A stretch of DNA of 59,131 nt from Auriscalpium vulgare (Eukaryota > Basidiomycota > Agaricomycetes > Russulales > Auriscalpiaceae). The stretch covers positions 1 to 59,131 of the forward strand of contig JAHBBC010000071.1 of assembly GCA_019915015.1 (NCBI GenBank), read 5' to 3'. The translations under genes were made by a program, and so were the position numbers. Each line of letters begins with the position of its first letter. Within the stretch, counting starts at the first letter, position 1. The notes under the pieces are model-generated. The model did no database searches. It worked only from the letters and a program-made list of their open reading frames with translations, and had not been told where the DNA came from. Positions 47,338 to 56,659 of the stretch are shown here, piece after piece.

Positions 47338-48582
47338 AGAGCTAGCCTCGAGCTAACTATACGATAGAGACGAGGCGTTATGGGCGTCGAATGAGATCTG
47401 AACCGTGCGGGGGGAACCAAATCTGTATTGCAGCATGGATGCGACCGCTATTTATACGTTTCGACTGCTATAGTACGAGTCCGATCGAGAATAGAGTCGG
47501 AACAAAGGAAAACGAGTCGGAACAAAAGCAAACGATGGTGCGCAAGTCGCACATGGTACAGACAATGGGGGAGAGTCCATAGAACATATCAGAAGGTCTG
47601 CGATGCTGTGGAGAACAATGTGGAGCAAGTGATCAGCGCTGTCAGGAGGGCAGTGCAAGCGCATGGAAAACGATCTGCGCTGTCAAGAAGTGTGGGAGAG
47701 ACATCCTACAATGTCGAACAAGACAATACGACCAGAACAGGAGACAATGGAGGTGTGGCGAATGGTAGAATGCACTCCGACGTGCGAGGGGGTCGCAGGT
47801 GAGTGTTGCGATCTTGCGACTCGTCGAACAGTTGGAAGAATGCTCCGGTGTTGCGCGTGCAATGGTCGGAACGGTGGAGGGATAATCGGAGCGCTGGTCC
47901 GACCGCAGAACAATCGGGATCGAAGGAATGTGGCGCAAACTCGAGAGCTGGGCTAGACAATGGTCGGAGGACAATGGCGCAACTGTGGGGGTACTCGGAA
48001 GTCGCAGAGACATCGGAGAGACGTGGCACACGTGCTGAAACGATGATCTCGATGATCGAAATGTCTGATGGAATTCCGACGCATTGTGACAACTGTGGGA
48101 GACGCTGTGCTCGAGGTCGCATGGCGGCAATCGGAACGATGAGCGAGTGGTCGGATGGCTGCGTGTGATGCGTGCGACGGAGTTGCTGGTCCGAGCGTGG
48201 TGTCCAAGGTATGATTCTGATTGCGCGACAGCTCTGCGAGACTCCAACGGTCGGAACTCTGGCTCCGATCTTGCAAGCGGTCGGAAGAACTAATCGAGTG
48301 GTCGGAGCACTGCTGCGCGACGCTGCGATCTCCGGAATTGTGTATCTGTCGACTTGACGAAAGTGCGAAAATTCCGTAACGATCGCCTCGCAGCGCGGGG
48401 CGAGGCGTATCACCGTCATCTGCTGCGAAGGCGAACCGGAGGCGGATTCGGATGAGCCGATATAATTGCGCGTCGCCATGACGCACGAGGACATTGACTT
48501 GACTGCTTGGACAGGGAATGGAAGACGATGAAGCAGGGACAAGCTTTTACTACACAAAAACGGAGAACGGAGCCATTAAGTA

Positions 48583-50205
48583 CTAGGGAAGACCCCAAAC
48601 TCTAACGTCCCGGCCGCTCAACCCCCAAATCTCCTTGCTCTGCGCACCAAACACCAGGTCAACGACCTCCCCGCCCTCTTCGAACCGCGCAAGCTCCTCC
48701 CACGACTTGTGTGCATGCACGCGCACGCCCTCGCTGCCTGCGATGCCGAGCAGCTGCGCAGTGTAGTCGTACGCGACGCTGCTGACCTTGAAGCCCTCGC
48801 CGAGCGCGATCGAGTGGCCCAGCTTCTGCTTGCGCAGGTCCCAGATGCCCACCGACGACAGCGAGTCGGGCGCGAGGAGGTGGTAGCCGTTCTCCGAGAA
48901 GCTGAGGCTGTTCACCGTGAAGGGCACTCCATCCGTCGGTACGAGCGTCGCAGCGACGTCGCCGGAGCGAATGTCGAAGATCTGGATGGTGGAGGCGGGC
49001 GTCCCTACGGCGAGGAGGCAGCCGTCGGGGTGGAGCGCCATGGAAGTGAACGGCTCGTCGGCCTCGGGTGAGCGATATAGCTGGTCGAACGTCGTGAGGT
49101 CATGGACGGAGTATGTCTTGTCCTGGGAGCCCAACAGCAGCAACGTCGACGTCGGGTGGACGGCCAGGCCAGTCACATCACTCTTGTGCGTACGAATGGT
49201 GGAGCGAGAGATATACTCCCCAGAGGCTGCCTCTTGGGACCAGACGCGCGCAATCTTGTCCGCACCCGCAGACAAGAGCAGCGTCGGCTGGCCCTCGCGC
49301 TCCCGGAAGGCGACGTGGTTGACCTTTTTGGTGTGGCCCTTCAGCGAGGCAAGCACCTTGTCTGTGCTTCGATCATACAGCTGTACGACCTTGTCGTTTC
49401 CGCCAGTCAAAAAGTGCGACGGCTCAGCTGTGGAGACGGCGATGGTCGTGATGCCGGCTGGGGAGGCGGAGTGGAGGGAGGGGATGGTGTGCTTTGCGGT
49501 GAATGTCTTAACCTGAGCTGGTGTCGCATACTCCGCAGGCACTTTGCGCTTCTTGCGCACTGCGAACAGGGCTTTGTGGGTTTCGTCAATCTCTGCAAGC
49601 GTCTTCTCGGGAAGGGTGCCCTCCGACGCGGGGGTAGACTCGTCTGCCATTTCCACGTCGCCGGAACCAGCGGAGGGGGTGATACCCATAGAAGCCTGTA
49701 CATTTGCGAGTGCTCTGTTGAAAATAACTCATCAGTCAAGCATGCATGCGTGACGAGGTGCGCACGCACTCTCTGGCGGCGTCGCGTTCCCTCATAAGAC
49801 GCGCAATCACGCGACTAGCAGCGTCCTGGGTGTAGAGCGAGTAGCTCAGCTCCTGGCGTGTCGAGTTATATTGCTGCTTGAGCGTGAATGTCTCGAGGAC
49901 AAGGGCGTCCCACTCATTTTGAAGCGAGGTCAACAAGGCAGGGATGGAAGAGTGGGAAGGGGGACGCGGCGGTGCAGCGTTCGGGCCTACACAAATTGTC
50001 AGGAAACATTCTGCAGATAAGACACTGCATACGCACTGCTTTGACCGCGACGAGGTCGCCCTCCTCGAGTTTTTTCTCCCGTTATTGGGTCCGTGCCATT
50101 CTCCGTGATGTACTTCTGTATGAGACGCCGCTCATAGACATGGCCAGACTTTGAGGAGACAACGGGGTCCTGCGGGGGCTCGCCAGAGATAGCGCAGAAG
50201 AACAT
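48583..50205 (-). CDS. PRP19: PRP19, U-box/WD40 E3 ligase of the spliceosomal NTC
   Basis: ATG at 50205 ([21 protein letters not shown]) opens a U-box; stop at 48583; three exons, about 505 residues, the usual length. Then a Prp19 coiled coil ([40 protein letters not shown]) and a seven-blade WD40 domain ([17 protein letters not shown] to [13 protein letters not shown]). Prp19 is the core ubiquitin ligase of the NineTeen Complex, acting in spliceosome activation and in DNA repair. Oddity: at the U-box end the frame reads [14 protein letters not shown], whereas another frame gives [11 protein letters not shown], the family-like sequence. The extra A sits in an A6 run, and the next exon phase fits only the altered frame unless a base is missing at the donor. 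Two compensating indels or assembly errors are likely. Confidence 0.93.
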
Positions 50206-50346
50206 GGTGCGCGGCGCTGTGACGGTCGACGGTGGAAGACGTCCCTGTGCTGGTCAACAGCGGCGACGCGCCAAAACGGGCGCGAACTCGAGGTGTTGAC
50301 GGCTATTTGCGCTGTGCTCTCGCCGTCCCGCTCCTTGCACACAAAA
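50206..50346. promoter_or_regulatory. Head-to-head promoter, PRP19 and SGT2
   Basis: Only 141 bp lie between the two start codons, so both genes must share this segment. No named motif stands out. Confidence 0.5.
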
Positions 50347-51568
50347 ATGTCAGAAAAAAGCAACAACTCGTTCTGTCAATCATCGACTTTTTGAACAAGT
50401 CCATAGAGGATGGCACCGTGAAGCAGGATGACAAGGAAAGTCTGGAGGTCGCAGGTGCGTTCCACCTCAATCGCCCCGCACCTATTGCTTAGTATCGGCA
50501 GTCCAATGCATCGGAGAGGCATTCGGCGTCGATCCTTCCGACGAACAGCAGGTCGGACGTCTTAGCGTCAAGCCTGCCACACTTCCGACCATCTTCGACG
50601 TATATCTGAAGACCCGGACAAGATCGGCTCGCAATCCGCTCCAGCGGCACCAACCCCTGCCTCTGCGCCCAAGGGCCCCTCCGCAGACGACAAGGCGAAG
50701 GCAGAGAAGGCCAAGCAGCAGGGAAATGCACTTATGTCGTCCAAGAAATACGACGAGGCATTGCGGCCTATACCGAGGCCATCGAGTTTGACCCCATTAA
50801 CGCAATCTACTATTCGAACCGAGCGGCTGCCTACTCCAGCAAAGCGGACCACTACTCTGCCATCCTAGATGCAGAGAAGGCGATCGAGGTCGACCGTCCT
50901 TCGTCAAGGCGTACTCGCGATTAGGGTATGTCCTCCCATCCCTCTGTCTGTTGTGACGTACCCCATATTTAGGTGAACCCTCTAGACACGCACAATACTC
51001 CGTCGCCGATTACAATGCAGCGGCAGCTGCCTTCCGCCGTGGTCTGGAGCTCGACCCATCCAACGCTAGCTTGAAGTCAGGTCTCCAGAATTCTGAAGCC
51101 CGCATTGAGTCCGACGAGCCAGCAGCCGTGTCACCCCCACGTGCGGCCTCCCCTCCGGGTGCTGGCGCCGCCGGTGGTATGGGCGGCCTGGCAGACATGT
51201 TGCAAGGATTAGGCGGCGGAGCAGGTGGTGCAGGCGGCGGAATGCCTGACATCGCGAGCCTTATGAATAACCCTATGATGATGCAAATGGCCCAGCAAAT
51301 GATGGCTAACGGCGGGATGGAGAGGCTCATGCAGAACCCTTCTGTCGCCAACATGGTATGTCGACTGCTAGCCGCTACGGACCTTGCTCACTCGCCCCAG
51401 ATGAACAGGGTCAACAGCGGTGGCGGCATGCCTTCGATGGAGGAGCTGATGGGAGATCCCTCCCTTCGTGACATGTATGACATCTGCATCCTGTTATTAA
51501 GCGTCTTATTGATGGGTTTTCCAACTGTTTTAAGTGCCAGCCAATTCGGCGCAGGTGGCCAAAGGTGA
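50347..51568 (+). CDS. SGT2: SGT2-type TPR cochaperone (frameshifted as assembled)
   Basis: Start ATG at 50347. Segments match the small glutamine-rich TPR family: LSIIDFLNKSIEDGTVKQDD and VQCIGEAFGVDP (N-terminal dimerisation, Get4/5 binding), three TPR repeats (AEKAKQQGNALMSSKKYDEA; EFDPINAIYYSNRAAAYSS; YSVADYNAAAAAFRRGLELD), then a Gly/Met-rich client-binding end (NNPMMMQMAQQMMANGG, PSMEELMGDPSLRD). SGT2 hands tail-anchored proteins to the GET pathway in the cytosol. The reading frame is broken at least four times by one-base losses: in the A run just after the start, near 50,610 (CCCGGACAAG), near 50,760 (GAGGCATTGC) and near 50,893 (GACCGTCC). Each restores the family sequence if one homopolymer base is added. 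Errors in the assembly are more likely than a dead gene. Confidence 0.8.
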
Positions 51569-51819
51569 TCGGTACCTCTTCCTTTACCTAGATGGAATTT
51601 TCCATCGTCCGGACGTGATCGATCAAGGGCAGTAGCACACGCGAGGGACGACAATGCGGAGTGGACACGGATCACTGAATTTGTAGGGATACACGGAGAA
51701 CTAGTACGACACCGGCGGCAGCTTGGCAATACAAGTGATTGAAAGAATACAGTGCACCGCCCGATGAATCAGGATACAATGTTGCTTGAACGTTCGTAAC
51801 TTGGTGGCGTCAACATTGA
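51569..51819. other. Convergent gap, SGT2 and RING gene
   Basis: Short 3'-flank DNA for both genes; no other feature seen. Confidence 0.35.
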
Positions 51820-53293
51820 TCATTCCCAGAGAGCAGACGCACTTACCCCCTGCGCGCGCCCTACGCTGGCATGCCCTGACTGCTGGACAGCGTAGACGAG
51901 GAGTCTAACACTTCGCTTTTGCAAGACAGCTATGACATTCTCCCGCGTGAAGACCCACGAGATTCTAGCAAAGAAGGCACGCACCAGATCAGGGCCCTCA
52001 ACGCCGCTCCGAAGATCGGCAGCCTGGACACCGAGTCGCAGTATCTTCATTGGCCCGAGCGGCTTGACGTCCATGCGTCGGACATCTTCAAGTTCTTTGA
52101 TGCGCTCCTTATAATGGCTGACGAGGAAATTGAGCAAGCGATCGGTTCTGTAAGTGAGAGCAACCGACAGCTTTGTTCTTCGGGCCCAGTCCTCGAACTC
52201 TAATGCCTTTCGGTCGGCCTTCTTCGAATTCTGTCGCTCTACTTCCAGCTGATGTTGAAGCTGTGCGATCGTAGTTCCGACGGTCGCGAGATCCCTGCGA
52301 TATCGTAGCCTTGAGGTGAGTAACGGGGCAAAGTATATGCGGTATATAGCTCACCTGGTCTGTACAGCCAGTGACGCCTCAAGATTCTCGACACATTTAG
52401 CGTTCGCCGCCAAAGCTTGTACGTCTTTCTTTCTTAGAGTCTCTAAATCTCGGATGCGTTCGTCCTTTTGCCGGCAAAGGCTGTGAGGAACATCAGTACT
52501 TGGAGCAGAGGGACACAGAAGTCTACCGACCTCTGAAGATCGGCGAGCTCCTTGTCCCGGTTCTCCTTCAAGCGGTGCAAGGACTGCGTGGTGTTGGCGA
52601 ATCCCCTGGCACCTACGTATTGAGACTGCAGCCCGACTACATTCGATAACGACAGGGACTCACTCAGACGCACGGCAGATGAATGCTTCCAGTTCGTCGG
52701 CAGGCAGCTCGGGGCCTCCGCCCGAGTCTCGAGAACCGCCATCCAAGCGCTGTCTCTTGCGCTGCTTCGACGGAGTAAGAATATCCGCCGAAGAGCCAGC
52801 GGCGGGCCGAGATGGCTGAGACCTAGAGTAAGATGAGCACGAGGATCGTTCGCTTCGAGACACCGAACTTACTCCCAGTCCAGATTCTGCATATTATCCA
52901 TGGCCGACCTGGCTTTGGCGACGACTTTATCGTACCTGGCTGGCTCGAGATTATCGCGAGCGGATTTCACGCGCTCTAATGCCTCTCGGGTTCTCCTCTC
53001 ACCGCGCAACGCCTGCTGCTTCTCCATGACTAATTCCTTGTGCCGCTTGTACACCGTCTCGAGATGCCGGGTCAGGTCTTCGGAGTCGATGGGCGTCTTC
53101 GCGAGAGCGGCGGTCACCCGACAGGCGGGGCATTGTGTCGAGATGGACGGCACGCGGGAGCAGTCCTGGCAAAGATCATGCTCTGAGGTGCGCAGTGAGC
53201 AAAGTGGGGGATTTTAGAAACAGTCAACGCACTGCAGTCAAGTACGAAGGCGTCCTCGATGGTGATGGTGCATCCGCAGATACATTTGCTCAT
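51820..53293 (-). CDS. RING-finger/coiled-coil protein, putative E3 ubiquitin ligase
   Basis: ATG at 53293 (MSKCICGCTITIEDAFVLDC); an intron of about 50 bp joins to KHDLCQDCSRVPSISTQC and PACR, completing a RING-like Cys/His array (C-x-C-x-C, C-x-H-x2-C-x2-C, C-x2-C). Then a long helical region (LTRHLETVYKRHKELVMEKQ, RTREALERVKSARDNL), a Ser/Lys-rich linker with KQRKRQR (possible nuclear signal) and another coiled coil (SLHRLKENRDKELADLQR, TTIAQLQHQLEVERQNSKK). The C-terminus is KPLGPMKILRLGVQAADLRSG. Five or more short introns. The stop at 51820 belongs to the last long frame, but a final intron near 51,890 is possible, so the end is uncertain. Ubiquitin-ligase activity is inferred from the RING only; the first Cys spacing is atypical. 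Confidence 0.65.
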
Positions 53294-54094
53294 GGCGAGA
53301 GGCAACTTAGGCGGGGCGCGACTCGGGCACGCGCGTACGGTGGCGGCGACCAACGCGCAAGCATCACGTGGGCGTTTCGAAGTAATCTGCAGGCTTTGCC
53401 TTCTGAATCTTCTCAAGCTACCATTGAGTTATTGCTACCGCCGACGTCGAAGCCGCGCTGGCAATTGTCGTCATCGCAGTAAGCAGCTCGAACGCGCCAT
53501 CGATGTTATCCTTTGACTATCTGGGAAGGGCATCCGAGTACGTACTACGACTCGTTCGCATCGCAGCGCCTCGTCCGCCGCTCGGACTTCAAGTGGAACA
53601 AAAAAAGGAGAACGAACATTCACTGGGAGCACCTCAGTGTGGAATCACAACCTTCATCAGTGCATGTGCACCGCTGACAGGCTTCTGGCTGAAGAGGCCG
53701 CGTAGGATACTAAGCATTTGTAACTTCGTTCCAAGCCTAGCAGCGCTAGAAGAATATTTCCCGGCCGCGCCCGCCGGTACCTCATAGAAAGTGCGCCACT
53801 TTTGTGGAATGCATGCTGAAGTTGCTGTGACCCTTCGGGTTTGTACATCTGCGTTCGTCCGTTACTTATGTAGTGCTCGTGTATGCCACTGTGCGGGTCG
53901 CCACAGATGCTCATCGTGGTCGAATCGCACAGCCCACTACCGTCACGCTAACGCGCTGCGAGACACTCGTCGTGACTTGCTCATTCTTCGGCAACTTTGG
54001 TTGAATCAGTGACAACCGCGCTCACAGACGGCTGAGCAGTGGATCGCTGGGCAAATGTAAAAAGCATGATGGGAGCGAATAATGCTCATCGGAC
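53294..54094. other. Start of duplicated segment, non-coding
   Basis: Promoter of the RING gene, then DNA that recurs near 56.47-57.0 kb (for example CTTCTGAATCTTCT and AAGCAGCTCGAACGCGCCAT). Frames are broken. Confidence 0.4.
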
Positions 54095-56050
54095 TCAGCT
54101 CGGCGGCGTTCCGCGATATGTGTCGTAGCTTTTTATCTGGGCAAGAATGATTAGCGAAGTTCGGACGCCTGGAAATGTACGTATGGAGTGCACTTACAGG
54201 AAGACAAAGACAATAAGCACTTCCGCGCACGTCACCTTCAGACCATCCGGCCGGCAGATGCCACCTGACTTCAGGGGTAGGCCTTGCGGGTACCAGTGCC
54301 ACCAACAGATACTTCACCTCAACGCTCCCGAATGTCTTCACCATCTCCTTCTGCAGCGCGCGAACCTGCTTGTACCCGTTGGCAGAACCCTTGTGTGACT
54401 TGGCAATCATCACCTGGCAAACCCACAGGATCTTTGGTGACGCATCGTGGTCGATGAAAAATGCGTCAAACAGTGGGTTGTTGGGGTTGGAGGGTGCGTG
54501 CAACCGGCGGCTGTCCACAGAAACATCTTGAATGTCGTCATAAAATGATACGCCTCGATCGAGCCTCGGAAGGCGAAGGTTGGGCAGATCATGTTCCGCA
54601 GGCACCTCATCGTCGACGTCCAAAGATTCGTCGTTGTAGCTGACGACATTGAGGTCTTTGTCAGGGAAAGGTGTGTGGCGAAAGCTGGCACGGTTGAGGG
54701 GTAACATGCGCTCCCTCGGCAATAGTAGAGGGATGGATGCCAAGATGTCGGCAGGCGCATCTCCGCTGATGACGTGGAGAGCGGACCCCTCAAAAACCCA
54801 TCCGGCGACTCGGAGCGTGCTGGATAGAGGGAAGGAACGCAGGAGGTGGAAGAAGTCAGCAGACTTGAGAGACTCCCCCCGCCGGACCCAGTCATACGCC
54901 AACAACCCGACGTACGCGGATTTCGGGTTCACAACTGCGTGGTCGGAGTTGTTCGTGGATGAGGGAACGGTGCTGCGCCAGACCGTGACAAGTTGGCGGG
55001 CAAGACGGTCGTCATTGACGTCAGCATTGCCCAGCAGGTTCTTCAAGCCCCGGAGCTTTTCGTATGTCAAAATTTCGTTCAGTGCCGCCTTGATGCTGTC
55101 ATCGGGACCTTCCCCCTGAACAGCCTCATAAATTTCACCAGGCGCAGTCCCATACTTCTTGATGCAATCCGAGAGCGCCTTGCGGTAAACCTGCCGTTGA
55201 GCTGCGGCGGCCGACTCAAAGAACGTCTGAAGTAAGAGCCTATGACAGAATATAGTTGAGCGAACAACAGCTGGGCCGAGCTAAAGTGGACTTACCCATG
55301 GCAAAGCTCTTGCTCGGACCAAGGGTTCATAATGAGAGTAATTGCGCACCTCTGCTTTCGCCATTCAGCGATCATCTCTGCGTCCAGAGAAGTGAGGTGA
55401 AGGGGGAAAACATTTGCATTAAGAACGAGATTGTACGGGACAGGGATTCTGCGATCGCCCTCTTCGACGAGCAACCAGAGAGGGACTGCGGGAGTAAGAG
55501 GTAGGTCCAAGATCGCGTGTGATAGGCGGGGATGGGTGAAGACGCCTTCCCCGGTAAAAAGAAAGAGTACGCCGTTGAAGTAGACAGCGATGATACGGCC
55601 CTCTGAGAGTTGGCGTGCAACAACGTACACGATCGAGGATGTCTTGCCTGCAAAAAGTCGAGTTGACCCATCGAAAAGCTGAATAAACTCGGATACTCAC
55701 CGACGCCTGGATGTCCAGTAACAACTACGCCTCTGCAGGGGTTACGTTTGTACTCGGCTTGAACGCGACGATACATTTCATCATATTCATGACGTCGTAG
55801 CAGTCTGCCCCCAGTGTAGGGAAGGAATATGCCGGACAGTGATGCTTCGTCCACACGAAGCCCGTAGTCCTCCTCTTTGAGCGGCCCTTTGCGCCGCAGC
55901 CTGGAACAAAATTCATTCTCGCCAGGGCCCGGTAAGGCTCTCGTCCATGTTGGTCGGAGCTTGACTTTTGTTCCCTTATGTTCGAGCTCGATCATACTGG
56001 CAGGCGCGATCATGATACGTTGGAGTGAAGATTCATGGCTGGCCAACTTG
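53395..56050. repeat. Segmental tandem duplication, copy 1
   Basis: Collinear with 56,470-59,070 at an offset of about 2.9-3.1 kb (for instance TCGTCATCGC at 53,468 and 56,541; gene starts at 56,013 and 58,932). It carries the intact NTPase gene plus its 3' flank. Confidence 0.75.
54095..56013 (-). CDS. P-loop NTPase with nuclease-like C-terminus (Crinkler-like), copy 1
   Basis: ATG at 56013 (MIAPASMIELEHKG; an upstream exon is possible), stop at 54095-54097, about 590 residues in about five exons. An N-terminal conserved part (LRPTWTRALPGPGE, YTGGRLLRRHEYDEMY) leads to a Walker A loop, VVVTGHPGVGKTS, split by an intron after the second Gly. A beta/alpha NTPase core follows (RIIAVYFNGVLFLFTGEGV). 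The C-terminal third holds FDAFFIDHD and ILWVCQVMIAKSHKGS, resembling the PD-(D/E)xK-like domain seen behind such NTPases in fungal Crinkler-type proteins. In that family they are proposed effectors or intracellular conflict proteins; here this is inference from pattern. No signal peptide is seen. A decayed tandem paralogue lies next to it. Confidence 0.6.
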
Positions 56051-56446
56051 GGTAATCGCCCGATTCAAACCCCGCGCGGCAGACCGCGGGGTCGGCTTCC
56101 TGCGCCTGCGCCTAATCCTGGCCTACTAATCCTCCACTTTCGCCTCCTTCAGCAGCGGTGTTTTTAACTGTCCCTCCAGATGTTCTCGTTGTGCTGATGG
56201 AGTCAACGAGATGTCCCGAAGTCGGAGTCAGTTGCTGGCCTGGCGCAGGCGTCGACAATGGGCCTAGTCATGGCACTGACAGAGTTGACACCGGGCAGTC
56301 TAGCAGCCATGCGAAGATAATCGGAAAGATTCGGGGGCACCTAGTGCGCATCGGGGATGGATGGAGTCGCAGTGGAAGAGAGGAGTCCCTCGCGGTTGAC
56401 TTCAACTTGCGTTCGCGTGCAGACACGTGACATCCCTCGGAACGAC
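56014..56446. other. DNA between tandem copies
   Basis: No gene supported. A GC-rich inverted patch (CCCCGCGCGGCAGACCGCGGGG) lies near 56,074; a tRNA-like B box there does not form a T-arm. Confidence 0.35.
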
Positions 56447-56659
56447 ATGGACTCCCAGCGCTGGAAAGGCTTCTTGACTGGCTTCCCTTCTGAATCTTCT
56501 GAGGCTATTGCTACCGCCGTCGAAGCTGCGCTGGCATTTGTCGTCATCGCTGTAAGCAGCTCGAACGCGCCATCGATGGCATCCTCTGACTATCTGGGAA
56601 GGGCATCTGTGGACTTGGGGCCGAAAAAAAAGCAACTCTCACCGGGGTTACCTCACTGA
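56447..56659 (+). CDS. Short frame in copy 2, uncertain
   Basis: ATG at 56447 (MDSQRWKGFLTGFPSESSEA), 70 residues, ending KKKQLSPGLPH. The copy-1 counterpart near 53.39 kb has indels that break it, so this may be chance or a recently lost small gene. Unknown function. Confidence 0.25.
   Translation: MDSQRWKGFLTGFPSESSEAIATAVEAALAFVVIAVSSSNAPSMASSDYLGRASVDLGPKKKQLSPGLPH

Larger units (their letters stand above)
46800..48330 (+). repeat. Purine-skewed tract rich in GGTCGGA
   Basis: About 20 copies of TCGGA, mostly as GGTCGGA or AATCGGA, plus many GCGATC and CGACG words in about 1.5 kb. The + strand is G/A-rich and C-poor throughout. Long frames on both strands are low-complexity readings of the repeat with no domains, so I treat it as non-coding degenerate repeat DNA. 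It fills the gap between OPT and PRP19. Confidence 0.6.

Noticed and set aside
46558..48557. Minus-strand frames of 200-280 codons in the GGTCGGA tract
   Set aside because: Ser/Arg/His/Thr-rich readings of the repeat, with no domain, no splice structure and overlapping frames of similar length on the same strand.
56041..56100. tRNA-like B-box sequence (GGTTTGAATCG on the minus strand)
   Set aside because: The flanking bases do not pair as a T-arm and no A box or acceptor stem is present.
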